This document shows, in pieces, positions 10,576 through 21,703 of a stretch of 64,000 nt of DNA (position 1 is the first letter of the stretch; every line of letters starts with the position of its first letter). The notes below the pieces were generated by a model that did not search any database, was not told where the DNA came from, and saw only the letters and a list, made by a program, of their open reading frames with translations. Location: contig NC_053182.1 in assembly GCF_905163445.1 (NCBI RefSeq), positions 4,340,001 through 4,404,000 on the forward strand, written 5' to 3'. The DNA comes from Pararge aegeria (lineage: Eukaryota; Arthropoda; Insecta; Lepidoptera; Nymphalidae). The translations under genes and the position numbers were made by a program.

Positions 10576-10803
10576 TCTACTAAAAAGCTACTAAAAAAAG
10601 CTAAGGTTTGGAGTAACTAGAGGAGTTTATTCTAAACGAATTAACTAATAGTCAGGCAAAAAGGCATAATACAGGTGCAATATAGTGATGATTTTGGCAA
10701 AAACAAGGCAATGGTTGGCTTACGAAGGTGTGTAGTATTGTAAAGGTAAAGAAATAATTGAACATCCAGGTATGCTCAGGAATTATCAGTACCAAAGTAC
10801 GAT

Positions 10804-10972
10804 TAAAAATAAATAAATATACCACAACAATACAGACATCGCCATCTAGCCCCAAAGTAAGCGTAGCTTGTGTTACGGGTACTAAGATAGCTGATGAATA
10901 TTTTTCTGAATATAATACACATAAATACTTATACAGATAAATACCCAGACATTGAAAAACATTCATTCAGAT
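10804..10972 (-). mobile_element. SINE-A, head missing
   Basis: The minus strand shows the tail, TAGATGGCGATGTCTGTATT, AACACAAGCTACGCTTACTT and AATGTTTTTCAATGTCTGGG, then stops before the tRNA-like head. Overlapping short frames on both strands here are artefacts of the SINE. Confidence 0.92.
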
Positions 10973-11372
10973 TCAAAAAAATGTTCTTGCCTAAAGATTT
11001 TTTTTTTACAAATTAATAAAAGGCATTTGTAAAGTCGCATTCAAAATAAGAAAAAGAAAAAGGATTTGGTTTTTAATGTTACATATTCTAAAGTACGAAA
11101 TTATCTATTTGGTTTGGAATAGGAAAGACTGCTACTAGTTTATGTAAAGGGGGGAATTGCTTGGGTCATCAACTAGTTGGAATATACGTACCTATTAAAT
11201 CTAGTAATCTCTTAATGTCAGTATCTAGATAAGTACTGATTCAACAAATTCGATTCTTTGAATAATCGTTTTCAGATCTTAATGCACATATACCTAGCCG
11301 TACCTCGGAAAGCACGATAAGCTGACGGCTCCAGTCATATGAATAAGTCAAGTCGACGTAACACGAACTCTA
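10973..11372. other. unique sequence, no gene seen
   Basis: A T-run and AT-rich sequence; no repeat or gene is recognised. Confidence 0.4.
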
Positions 11373-11850
11373 CATTGCGCCAACGCATGGTGAGAATTAT
11401 GGCCTATGAGTCTAGGTTCCGGGTATCCCAGGCAAATTATTTGTCTGTTTTGGCTTCGGCCATGGGTAGTTATCAACCAACAAATACATGCCGCCAAGCG
11501 ATTTTGCGTTGCGGTATGATGTCGCGTAAAAACCAATCAGGGGTTTAATATAACTGCTGTACTATCCCGCTTTCCGTACCTAATAATATGTTTCTTCCTA
11601 ACCTAATGTTCTCTGGAGCAGATTCAGCGCTTTAAGCGTTAAGGGCGCCTTCACGAATATATATTATTTAATGTTTGTTTTGTTAAACTCCTTATCTTTC
11701 TGTATGTGCAATAAACATTTTCGTTCTATCTTTCTTTAACTGCACTAACCCCTAACAGGTTAGCCCGCTACCAACTTAGACTGCATGATTACTTTCCACC
11801 AGGTGAGTGTGCAGTCAAAGTCTAACTTTCGGTGGCATTCAAAAAATACT
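11373..11850 (+). mobile_element. SINE-C, full length but split by an insertion
   Basis: The head TTGCGCCAACGCATGGTGAG and box-B-like GGTTCCGGGTATCCCA are followed by CCGCCAAGCGATTTTGCGTT and GATGTCGCGTAAAAACC. The body is interrupted at 11569-11737 and resumes AACAGGTTAGCCCGCTACCA ... CACCAGGTGAG ... GCAGTCAAAG-TCTAACTTT. The order matches the SINE-C consensus seen in other copies. Short frames on both strands are incidental. Confidence 0.85.
11569..11737 (+). mobile_element. LINE 3'-end fragment inserted in SINE-C
   Basis: The insert ends GTGCAATAAACATTTTCG and a CTATCTTTCTTT tail, and contains AGCGCTTTAAGCGTTAAGGG followed by CGCC. That stem-loop plus AAGG(G/C)CGCC motif also occurs at 37364-37394 and, on the minus strand, 34429-34462. 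Flanking AACTGCTGTACTATCCC (11552) and AACTGCACTAACCCCT (11738) look like a target-site duplication of about 16 bp. Confidence 0.65.
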
Positions 11851-12633
11851 AACTTCCTAAACAAGGTACTAATAGATAAAAAGATAGATTCATGATATCT
11901 ACTATGATGTATCTTTATCGTATTCCCTAGTGGTATTTTTACTGTGAGCTTTGCCGCAGTCCAATTAGCGTCGTTGACATGTTGTTAATATCAAAGTGGC
12001 AGGTCATAAAACAGGTCTCTGTCACCTTTTATAATATAAAGTGTAGCTTTGGAAATATGTTTTCCGATAAAGCGACTCTGTAGATATGTCATGAGTTGTT
12101 TAAGAAAGAAAATACCTCTTGCATCACTGTCCATCATCGCTTAAAACAATGGGTTTCGGGGGCGATAGATTCATCTAGCTAGGTTTCATTTTTAGAAAAA
12201 ATCGGTTTGTCCGTGTTTTCAATTATTTATTTTTTTATCTTAATATCTTCCACTATACTTACTACTTTGCAGACCTTGCCTGAAATAGATCCTGAGACTT
12301 TTTACTTATAAATCAGTATGATTAATAATAGATAATATTTAATTATTTTAAATTAATTAATTTAGATATTTTATTAGGCAACTTAAACAACTTATAATTT
12401 TAACTTGGTTTAAGACCAAGTTACAGTTCTTTCTTCTTATAAAATATAAAATTTCAATTCTATTAATTAAAAGGTGAATAATATATATTTATTTATTTTT
12501 TATAAATTTTAAGTGTAATACAACGAGTTTTCAACTATAATGCATTTCTTTGATCATAGTTGCCTTATTTCCTTTTAAAGTTTATTAAAATTATAAATTT
12601 AAACCTAATTAAAATAACTACTTCGTTTAGCAT
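11851..12633. other. unique, very AT-rich sequence, no gene seen
   Basis: Bases from about 12300 to 12633 are especially AT-rich and rich in stops. No repeat is recognised. Confidence 0.45.
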
Positions 12634-12644
12634 ATTTTTTTTTT

Positions 12645-12685
<41 letters not shown>
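12634..12685. repeat. T run followed by (AT)n microsatellite
   Basis: A run of T, a short CAT, then an uninterrupted AT dinucleotide repeat of about 17 units ending at ATGC. Confidence 0.97.
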
Positions 12686-12686
<1 letters not shown>

Positions 12687-12859
12687 TATAACTGCAATAA
12701 ATCATTAATTATTATGTACGTTTAATGTTTATTTATTTAATTTAGCACTTTTTTGTTATTTTTGCGTTTTTACCACTAGAAAGGAAAAAAATATTATATT
12801 GTAACAGAGAGCTGAAGTGTTTTAGAAGTCCACGTAGAATACACAGCAACCACAATATA

Positions 12860-13065
12860 ACCAACTTGACATAATTCCGTTTTGTGCACGGAAAATTTAT
12901 TCTGCTCTTCAATTATTCATAACCCGTATTTGTTGGCAGAGATTAGCCTTCTGTCTCAAGCGCCGTGACATTAACCTGACGAGGTAATTAAGCTGAATCG
13001 TTTGTGTTCTGCGTAAACATTTACAGACAGCTTATGCAGATCATCTGCGGAGTAGTTTGAGTTAA
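12860..13065. other. single-copy, GC-moderate block; possible conserved noncoding DNA
   Basis: This block is less AT-rich than its surroundings. It contains homeodomain-type cores (AATTATTCATAA, GAGGTAATTAAGC) and matches no repeat family in the window. There is no coding frame. A regulatory role is only a guess and needs cross-species comparison. Confidence 0.2.
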
Positions 13066-13159
13066 GTTGGAAAATAAGGCTTTTCTACCTGAAATAATAA
13101 GTCTTTGGAGGGACTAACTGCATATTTTCGTGTCGGCGTATGTTCAATACGGTGACATT

Positions 13160-13335
13160 TTTTAGTCGTTAGTGTCCCAAGGTATTGGGTTGGCAACCTC
13201 GCACCGGTTTACGCAGCCTTGGTAGGCAACTTACATCACACGAGTCAAAGCGACTCAAGACCGTTGTATTTGGAACTCTTTACAAAAGACGTATATCCAG
13301 CTGTGGACATCCATGTTCAATCAGTGGAAAGTAAA
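13160..13335 (+). mobile_element. possible LINE 3' coding/UTR fragment
   Basis: The phrase TGGAACTCTTTACAAAAGAC followed by GTATATCCAGCTGTGGACAT resembles, from memory, the common lepidopteran RTE-like ending 'ctacaaaagacctatgtccagcagtggac'. The upstream GGTTGGCAACCTCGCACCGG also looks repeat-like. No intact frame is present. Confidence 0.3.
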
Positions 13336-15727
13336 ACAGTGCATCCTTTATTTCGGTGGTCTGAATAGACCCCGACAAGACTCTTAACAGTTGCTTATTT
13401 CTAACTTCGATATTCACTTGTATTAACAATGAACACTGTTTTTTCAAATTTGAAAGATGTAAACTGATTTACATTTACATTTACATGTTTTTAAAGCAAT
13501 TTGATCAAAAGAAACTTTATCAATTGTTTTATCAAGATACCTCGCTGTATTAAGTGTGCATTAAAACGTTGTTTAAAATTGTTTTTATACTGCGTAAGAC
13601 AGCGTATCGAATAGTGAGAGGAGTAGTTTGTTTAGTTAATTTCGAAAATAGCTTTTATTCCTTTAAGTAATACGTTTTTGGACGGACCAACTAAAAACTG
13701 TCATTCTTTGCTTGCGAACAATATTTTTGTTTGTTATCTATCTTCGACTCCACCTTTACACCTGGAAATGACATTGGACTTTGTACTCTTAGCAAATCGC
13801 ACCCGCAAGAATAAAAAAAAATGCTACCTATGTACGGTTTAACAGGTTTCCTAACCAATCTTTTAATAACTTTATATTGGTAACACCGTAAATAAAAGCA
13901 ATATTATTAAATTTGTAATGAATCAGGTTGGTTTTAAACAAGAATAATACAGGTAAAAATTAACCAGTTTTAAACACCGCGTAAAAAGTTAGTTTTTTTT
14001 TTAATTATTTTTTACCTGTTAATTGATATGGCAAATGTTGATTCTTGTTGACTACTGTGATGCTTACCGTAGTTGATAGTAGGGTACAATTCAATCTATT
14101 TATTACCTGCGGATATGTGTATAAACACCCCTTACCTTAAAGCAAACTCTGCAGTAAAACACAATATGAAATCCCTCACGAAAGTATCTCAATAATTTAC
14201 TTTGACCATCACAATGGTTCCCCGCTAAGCAATGATTAATTAAGTCGAAAGAAGCACAAAGAGTAAGTAATAAACAGCAGGTACAAGAGGAATTCCCTGA
14301 TGGTTCTTATTAAATGCTTGAAGAAACAATGGTACATTTGCCCTTTGTTGCGGTATGCTTGATAAATATTTCATCTTTGTACCACTTATGGTGCTCTCAC
14401 ATTTAGTCATTTGACTACAAAGTTTGTAACCGCACAAAACAGTTTAAATAGGCAAAACGTATTTTTATTCTGCCTGTACTGAACTTTAATCCGTTCTTGT
14501 GGCATAAAGTTATTTAAATAAATAAAATAGACAAGTGACGGATTTTGAGACGAATTACAGTAAAGTTTGAGTGCTCTGAAAGTTTAAATATTGTTTTAAT
14601 AACATATTCTACTTGAGATATCCATCGAAGAAATTACTCTATGATTAGCAAACGCGGCACGTTACGTGTTCTGTCACACACTGACATTGGAAAAGTGCTA
14701 AAGTTAAAAAACGCTGCTTAACTAATCCTAATTATACAAAGCTTTTTAATAAGGCCTCAAGGCAGTTTATATTTCAAAAACACCTCATTATCTAAATAAG
14801 ATTTATGTGACACTCATTCACTAATATCGAGATAATGAATACGATAAAATGTTTAATTCTCGTACTGTTAAGGGTAATTGCACATTTTACCGCACAGTGC
14901 GCACATGTCGGTAGAAATGTATTACGTAGATACCGCTTACAGTAGTCCTAAGCAGTACATACATCTGGTGACCTGACACAAGCGTATCGTCTACGTGAGA
15001 GTGTATGTATAAATAAACGGTATGGACACAGTATTTATATAATAATCATCACCCTTAGCTTGTAAACCTTAATCTCAACTAATGGAAACAGGCGTTCTTT
15101 CTTAAAGGAAAGGGGGATTTTGACCTAAGACCCTCCGCGCCACCCCAGCACTCCATGCAGCTGGTTTTTACACTTATGATTATTATCATAAAGTGATGGT
15201 GAATTATCACCGTATCATATCTTGAAGATGCACAATATCCCCTGGTTAATAAACCAGAACCGGAATGTAATCCAAGACCTTTAGATCCTTATTCAAGCAT
15301 ACTCGCTCTGGATCGAAGCAGATGCTTAAAGATTGTGCATCTTACAGATATAGAAAGCAAAGGGTTAATAATAGAAGTATGGGCTTAGCATGCAAGTAGA
15401 TCCTATATTAATTTAAGAAAGCCGCATCAGTGCGTACGGCACTGACAATTAATGACTGTTCAGCTTTACAGCACGAGCATGTCCTATTATAAATATTATT
15501 GAGAGGAAATACAAATGGAGAGATCCTTCACCAACTTTTGTTGGGTACCTACTTGAAAAAACAATTGGCTTGTAAACCATTGTTTTCGTACAAACCTACC
15601 TTATAATAAATATTTACTAAACTTTAAAACACTTGGAGCTAGTAAGTTGTGCTCTTTTTCAGTCTACGTAAATATTATTTAAAACGTGGAGGTCTTCTTT
15701 ATTTCCTTATCAACTACAAATATATAA
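13336..15727. other. unique sequence, no gene seen
   Basis: A long stretch without a recognised repeat or supportable coding frame; the 65-aa frame at 14240-14437 has no motif. A 12-bp inverted repeat AAGATGCACAAT lies at 15225-15236 with its complement at 15332-15343. Confidence 0.45.
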
Positions 15728-15905
15728 TTTAATTTAATTTATTCACAAGAATGTAGGTACATACAGTTTTTAAAATGTAAAGTAATTATTATAATATTTA
15801 CACATACAAATGCGTGCCTCACAAATTATATTGGTGTGCATGAATAAATGTATGTAATGGTGCCATTTAAAATCTACTGTCCCTGATTTAGGTAAAAACC
15901 TGTAT
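15728..15905 (-). mobile_element. dispersed repeat L, copy 2
   Basis: On the minus strand it reads CCTAAATCAGGGACAGTAGA, then TTTTAAATGGCACCATTACA and GAGGCACGCATTTGTATGTG, matching 4650-4815. It ends in AATAAATTAAATTAAATT, a LINE-like A-rich tail. Confidence 0.65.
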
Positions 15906-16068
15906 TACAGGCGGCAGTGCTCTCCTTAATTTGTGGTTTCAATGATTGAGTGTATGATTGTGCGTGTGTGAGTTTGCGTTGCGTAGGTAATTGTGCTCGC
16001 GTATATGTTTGCTTATACAAGATAATTATTATATTAAATTATATATACATATATAAATTTGTTTTGCA

Positions 16069-16150
16069 GGTGTATGTGTGTGTTTGTATGTATGTATGTA
16101 TGTATGTATGTATATTTGTGTGTGTTTGTATGTGTGTGTGTATATGTGAG
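16069..16150 (+). repeat. (TG)n / (TATG)n compound microsatellite
   Basis: A TG-rich stretch is followed by six or more TATG units and more TG. A 76-aa frame rich in Cys, Val and Tyr across it (15950-16180) is a by-product of the repeat. Confidence 0.95.
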
Positions 16151-17398
16151 TTAGAGTTTTACATATTAATTCGATCCTAAGACTTCCAGAAGAGTTTCAG
16201 TTTCAGCATATGATTTTGTTAGTAGCCACTCTTTTACACATTTTTTACAGTAAATTTTATTTAGGGGGTATATATTTATATCTCTATTGATTTTATTGTA
16301 AATTCTAGAGCTAATGATGAAACTATATTATTATTCATATCAACAGTCTCACACAGACACAGTCAGAGAAATTTCTACTTAGAACGCTCGATACTTTCCA
16401 CGCGTATTCACGGGCCGCCGTCTTTTTTTTTCTATTTTCCTGCCTCCAACGTACTATGCCATAGACTCCATTGAGCTCTGCTGGTGGCGTTGCTTTTCAT
16501 ATTATTCATCTGTGGATTAATGGACTCCTTGCTCGAATCCCATAATATAGTCAACAGTTTATCTAGTGAAATAAAAAGAAATTAAACCATGTCTGACATT
16601 ACAAAACCACTTCCTGTTATTTGATTATATTTTATTAAATGCAAATTTTGCACAAACATTTATGTAGTATTATGGGGAATCGAAAAACCATTTCAGTGCA
16701 TTAAGTAACGCCCTATAACAATAAGAACTACGTGATGTGGCAGCTTCATAAATATATCTATAAAAATATTCTTATTTTGATAAGCTGTTTACCGCATGCG
16801 AACAATGCAAACATGCGATATAGTTATTTTATCAATAGTTTCGTAAACTGACCACGTGATGATTATCGCCTAGGATTACATAACATCGAATATATGAAGG
16901 GCATGTCGATTAAAAATACTTTTTAGATCACTAACAGTCTGTCAATCGGTAAACAACTTTCAACTTCAATCTTTAACACATACATACATACGTAAAGCTC
17001 ATTTTGTCCAACAGCTAACGAGATCCTACAGTTTGGCAGGCACTACATCAGTTCAACAGAGTTAATTGCAAATTGCAGGCCTATTATCGTTGAAATAGAG
17101 TACTTCTGGGCACTCCTCAACGTAATTACGGCGCGGACGGCGACCGACGGTAATGACCGCCGCTTAATTGTTACAAAGCACAAATGAAAATTTCAAAGAG
17201 CACAATTTTAAATGTAATTTTGGAACGTAATTTATTAATAAGAGCTAGCTGTCCGTTATTCAGTTATTTAGTTTTTACCACTTCTTTACAACCTTACCTT
17301 ATATGATGCATAGCCTGAGAGGATAGCACATCATTCTGTCATAGGATTAAAAGATTTAGGTTTACACCCTCGTTGTTCCAATGAGGTTGGGTGGTTTT
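16151..17398. other. unique sequence, no gene seen; GC-rich patch at 17035-17200
   Basis: Most of the stretch is AT-rich. The patch around GGCGCGGACGGCGACCGACG is unusually GC-rich, is flanked by TTAATTG and GTAATTAC cores, and matches no repeat family here. I cannot assign a function. Confidence 0.3.
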
Positions 17399-17560
17399 TC
17401 GCTAATTATCTTTCAGCTACCATTTTACCCAGTACCTACAATATGAGTACCTTCAAATCAAGAGTGAATAGGCATCTTCTAGGCAACCGCATTACACCTT
17501 AGGCTGTATCATCTTTTACCACCAGGTGCGATTGTAGTCAAGCGCTTTTCTATAAAAATT
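17399..17560 (+). pseudogene. LINE reverse-transcriptase C-terminal tail and 3' end (family F)
   Basis: Reading CCAGTACCTACAATATGAGT in frame gives STYNMSTFKSRVNRHLLGNR and then ITP and a stop at about 17502. This is the typical C-terminal tail of jockey/CR1-like LINE polyproteins. The same tail occurs on the minus strand at 27990-28215 and, more damaged, at 54785-54960. The following noncoding part has ACCACCAGGTGCGATTGTAG. Only the last 25 or so codons are readable. Confidence 0.65.
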
Positions 17561-17645
17561 AAAAAAGAATCCTTACTTGTTACTCCTTACAATATCCCAA
17601 TCAACATACCGAGATGATACATTAATATGTAATAGGTATCACATA

Positions 17646-17928
17646 AGCAGTGATAGCCCAGTGGGTGAGACTTCGACGTCACTTTCGATGGGCCAAATTC
17701 GAATCCCAGTGCGATCTCTAACTTAACTCTCCCAATCGAATCTCTAACTTTTTTAAATTATGTTCGTTTCAAGCAATTAAAATAATGTTCTCAATGGTGT
17801 GCGGAGCCCACAAATACATACTGGGCCAGCATGGACCTGGTGGCCTTAACCCTGTCCTATTGTGAGATGAGACCCGTGCCCTGTAGTTGGCCGTTAGTGG
17901 ATTAATATGATGAAGACGATGATGAGGT
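17646..17928 (+). mobile_element. SINE-B, full length with internal rearrangement
   Basis: The head GCAGTGATAGCCCAGTGGGT and box B AATTCGAATCCCAGTGCG are clear. A short stretch containing AATCGAATCTCTAACTT is duplicated after the head, and the GGTGAAGGAAAACATCG part is deleted. The 3' body GGGCCAGCATGG...GACCCGTGCCCTGTAG is present. Confidence 0.88.
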
Positions 17929-17957
17929 ATCACATGTGATATTACATTGGAATTTAA

Positions 17958-18106
17958 CATTCTATATATTATAAGTATTTATGTGTATTATATTCATAAA
18001 AATATATTCATCAGCTATCTCAGTACCCATAACACAAGCTACGCTTACTTTGGGGCTAGATCGCGATGTGTGTATTGTCGTAGTATATTTATTTATTTAT
18101 TTTTAA
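17958..18106 (+). mobile_element. SINE-A 3' half
   Basis: The body from TATATTATAAGTATTTATGT through AACACAAGCTACGCTTACTT and GGGGCTAGATCGCGATGTGT to a TTTATTTATTTATTT tail. The head is missing. Confidence 0.92.
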
Positions 18107-18137
18107 TGTAAAAAATCCAAACCCTACCAAAAAATAA

Positions 18138-18412
18138 TACTTTTTTTTTCACTACAAGTTAGCCCTTGACTGCAATCTCACCTACTGGCAAGTGATGACG
18201 TAATTTTAATATGGTAGATGGGAAAAGCCTGTTAGAGGTATCTCTTGGCCAACCAACCTACCGACTTTGGTAACTAGCCACGCCCAAATCCTACCACCAG
18301 ACCAGAGAAAATGAGGAATTTATGTAATCCCCATTTGCCCATACGAGGTATCAATCCCGGGAACTCCCACTTTTAAGATCTAAGCTCTCACCATTGTGTC
18401 AGAAAAGTCTTC
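18138..18412 (-). mobile_element. SINE-C, nearly full length
   Basis: The left edge CACTACAAGTTAGCCCTTGA is the reverse of the SINE-C 3' end. Then come TGCAATCTCACCTACTGGCA, GGTAACTAGCCACG, CCAGACCAGAGAAAATGAGG and a decayed box B (TATCAATCCCGGGAACTCC). Confidence 0.82.
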
Positions 18413-18712
18413 GAAATTGTTGTCTGTCCTCGGAAATCTTTAGCAATCCGAGGCCCAAAATATTGTTATATTATAGATTATTGACATATTTTTTCGTCAA
18501 ATAGAGCTGATAATATTCTTTTATTGTTTATGATGTCTATTCATTTTGAGGAGTATGGACCCTTGGGAAATCAGATATCGCAACGGAGTCCTTTGAATAG
18601 TTCATTTTGTATGAACTTGTCTCTTTTGCCGACATATCGCGATAAATAAATATTATTGAAAAAAAAAAGCATTTTATGAATACCTATTTTCAAGTCCGTT
18701 CATTTGTTATGT
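18413..18712. other. unique sequence, no gene seen
   Basis: No repeat or coding signal is recognised. Confidence 0.4.
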
Positions 18713-18713
18713 T

Positions 18714-18955
18714 GACAGCCGATTGGCGCATTGGGCTGTGACCCTGCTTTCTGAATCCAAGGCTGTAGGTTCGATTCCAAAACCTAGAAAAAATTTGTTT
18801 GATGAATATGAATGTTTTTCAGTGTCTTGTTGTTTATCTGCATATTATAAGTATTTATGCTTATTATTTAGTCCTCTTAGTATCCAAAACAAAAGCAACT
18901 TGCGGCTAGATAGAGATGTGTGTATTGTCGAAGTATTTTTATTATTAATGCTGTT
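18714..18955 (+). mobile_element. SINE-A, full length, diverged
   Basis: The head GACAGCCGATTGGCGCATTG, box B GGTTCGATTCCAAAACC, body AATGTTTTTCAGTGTCTTGT and GATGTGTGTATTGTCGAAGT are all present. Substitutions and small deletions (the ACACAAGCTACGC region reads AACAAAAGCAACTTG) suggest an older insertion. A 97-aa frame at 18723 is incidental. Confidence 0.9.
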
Positions 18956-19177
18956 GAATAATTTTAATAATTTTACTTATCGGTGGCTCATTTTCTTGTC
19001 GAATCTGCAAAAGTAGGCTTTTTTATGTAAACTCCTCTTCACTAATAAGACTTCATACATCTATCAATATACAATGGGTTCCCCGGACGTCTATTAAAGC
19101 CAACGAGAGGGCCATGCCGTGTTGGTTTTTAGTTTAGGTAAACGAGTCCCACATGAGACCTCTGCCCTGCTCAAAAG

Positions 19178-20068
19178 GACAGAGGTAGCCATAAAGCTTT
19201 TCCACAACAACCTTTAAAAAAAAGACTTCATACATACATACATAAGATCGAGAAAAAGGACAGAGGTAGCCATAAAGCTTTTCCACAACAACCTTTAAAA
19301 AAAAGACTTCATACATACATACATAAGATCGAGAAAAAGGACAGAGGTAGCCATAAAGCTTTTCCACAAAAACCTTTAAAAAAAAGCTTCATACATACAT
19401 ACATAAGATCGAGAAAAAGGACAGAGGTAGCCATAAAGCTTTTCCACAACAACCTTTAAAAAAAAGCTTCATACATACATACATAAGATCGAGAAAAAGG
19501 ACAGAGGTAGCCATAAAGCTTTTCCACAACAACCTTTAAAAAAAAGACTTCATACATACATACATACATAAGATCGAGAAAAAGGACAGAGGTAGCCATA
19601 AAGCTTTTCCACAACAACCTTTAAAAAAAAGACTTCATACATACATACATAAGATCGAGAAAAAGGACAGAGGTAGCCATAAAGCTTTTCCACAACAACC
19701 TTTAAAAAAAAGACTTCATACATACATACATAAGACCGAGAAAAAGGACAGAGGTAGCCATAAAGCTTTTCCACAACAACCTTTAAAAAAAAGACTTCAT
19801 ACATACATACATAAGATCGAGAAAAAGGACAGAGGTAGCCATAAAGCTTTTCCACAACAACCTTTAAAAAAAAGGCTTCATACATACATACATAAGATCG
19901 AGAAAAAGGACAGAGGTAGCCATAAAGCTTTTCCACAACAACCTTTAAAAAAAAGACTTCATACATACATACATAAGATCGAGAAAAAGGACAGAGGTAG
20001 CCATAAAGCTTTTCCACAACAACCTTTAAAAAAAAGCTTCATACATACATACATAAGATCGAGAAAAA
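19178..20068. repeat. minisatellite, 11 copies of an 80-85 bp unit
   Basis: The unit starts at GACAGAGGTAGCC, with copies at 19178, 19259, 19340, 19420, 19500, 19585, 19666, 19747, 19828, 19909 and 19990. Each holds CATAAAGCTTTTCCACAACA, a run of A, a CATA microsatellite of 3-4 units, and GATCGAGAAAAAG. Copies are almost identical, differing in A-run length, CATA number and single bases. Because 81 is divisible by three, long frames run through it on the minus strand (19134-19367 and 19550-20017) as 27-residue repeats. Confidence 0.97.
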
Positions 20069-21005
20069 TCTGGTTGACAACTTCTAAATTTCGAAATCGG
20101 TTGAAAATCTATTAAGGACCAAATTGGGATCGTATAAATATAACGTTAGAAAGAAAGGGAAGTTTTATTGGGCCATTATTGTTGGAGTATTTGTATAATG
20201 AGGGTCAAGGGACGAAGGGCCTTCTGCTTTTAGTGATTTCATATTAAACCCAAGAATAAAGTTATGGGTTATAAAGTTAAATTACGAAGAGTAATAAAAA
20301 TATTTCCTCTTCAGTGATGAATCTAGACCAATCTTTGCAAAGTAGGAAGTAGTTCCTACAAAATTATACTTTGCCATGGTAAAGAGTAGCCTAAATTACA
20401 CATTGCCATATTTTTTTAAGTAAAGCTTCATTAGGGGCGACTAGGGAGTAACTCAGATTTTTTTCTGACGGAAGTAACGCTTACGTCAGATCTGTGTAGT
20501 TTCCGCTTTTTAAAAATAATAATTTGGATTGGTCGTAAGCATATGGCATATACCTACTCCACGCGTCTTAACTTATACGCCAACTAGTCGCGAATACCAT
20601 AATCAATAAGGATTATTTATTTCTAATATTTTCAAACAGATACATTGTTAAAAAAAATTCAACAGTTTTAAATAAAATACAAAATAGTTTTTATAAAAAT
20701 TAGAAACGCAAAATATATAAAACTTCCACCCTGAAGACGGACATGTAAAATTATTAATATTTGCCAACTGAATAAAGTTACTAACAACCTATTCGGGAAA
20801 CACTACTAAAGTGGAGTGGTCTTCGATGCTTCACGTCATGTACATGTCTGTATGTTCTTAATTCTTTGACTTATTCACTTACTTAACGGAAACGTAGACG
20901 TGATGAATATTAAACGCTCATGAATAGACCATCCCATTGGTGGAGTTGGGAATAATGAAAGCTGACCAAGGAATACAATAAATAAATTCTGGAGCCTTCT
21001 TCACA
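20069..21005. other. unique sequence, no gene seen
   Basis: No repeat family or coding region was recognised to the right of the minisatellite. Confidence 0.45.
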
Positions 21006-21009
21006 CATA

Positions 21010-21310
21010 GAATACTTTTGATCCCAGAAAAATAAAAGTTGTGAGTGTGTGTGTTTGTGGCATGATATTTCCGGAGCGGATGAAACGATTTTGATTTAGT
21101 TTTGTCTGTTCGAAAGGTGTATCAGTCAGGAGTGTTTTAGCTACATTTGATGAAAATGGGTCCAAGATGGCCGCCCCAACGTAATAACAGATAATATATT
21201 TTTTACAACTACCTCAATATGGATATCAAATGAAATGCCTTTACTATGTTAAATACAAAATGGCTGCCACCACAAAACAGCGAATTAAATTTTTTTTTTT
21301 GTTATCAAAA
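21010..21310 (+). mobile_element. Rep-H, copy 1
   Basis: Landmarks: GTGAGTGTGTGTGTTTGTGG at the start, GGTCCAAGATGGCCGCCC, CTCAATATGGATATCAAATG and AAATACAAAATGGCTGCCAC. It shares these with 23447-23490, 29535-29682, 38045-38345 and 39965-40150. No protein frame or box A/B is visible; the family is not identified. Confidence 0.7.
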
Positions 21311-21702
21311 TACGACGGGGGTTTATACACTTTTATTTTTCATTATTTCAGAGTTATATTTATATATAAATTGAAGAGTTATTTATAAACATTGCATAAC
21401 GTATGAGAACTTGAAGTCAAAGTCAATATGAGCCAATTAGAAGATAACATGCTGACTCGCTTGAGATATTTGTGGTGGACAATATTTGTCTGTCGCCATT
21501 AGAGCACACCATTACCGGTGCCCGTTACGATTTCACTAATTGGGCGGCACTTGGACGGTCTAAAATTGCACCGCATCCACCAGTTGAGAAACCTTCACGT
21601 TTTCAGTAGGTAAACTGTAAATATATGTATATATACATGAATATTTTTATATTAATAATTGACGGACTAAGTAAGCATTATATATATATTTTATAGTAAT
21701 AT
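21311..21702. other. unique sequence, no gene seen
   Basis: AT-rich with short TA runs; no gene or repeat is recognised. Confidence 0.4.
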
Positions 21703-21703
21703 A

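Noticed and set aside
19550..20017. 155-aa frame of 27-residue repeats (minus strand) as a repeat protein
   Set aside because: The periodicity is forced by an 81-bp DNA repeat. The residues include runs read from CATA and poly-A tracts, the frame breaks where a unit is 80 or 85 bp, and no signal or partner gene is present.
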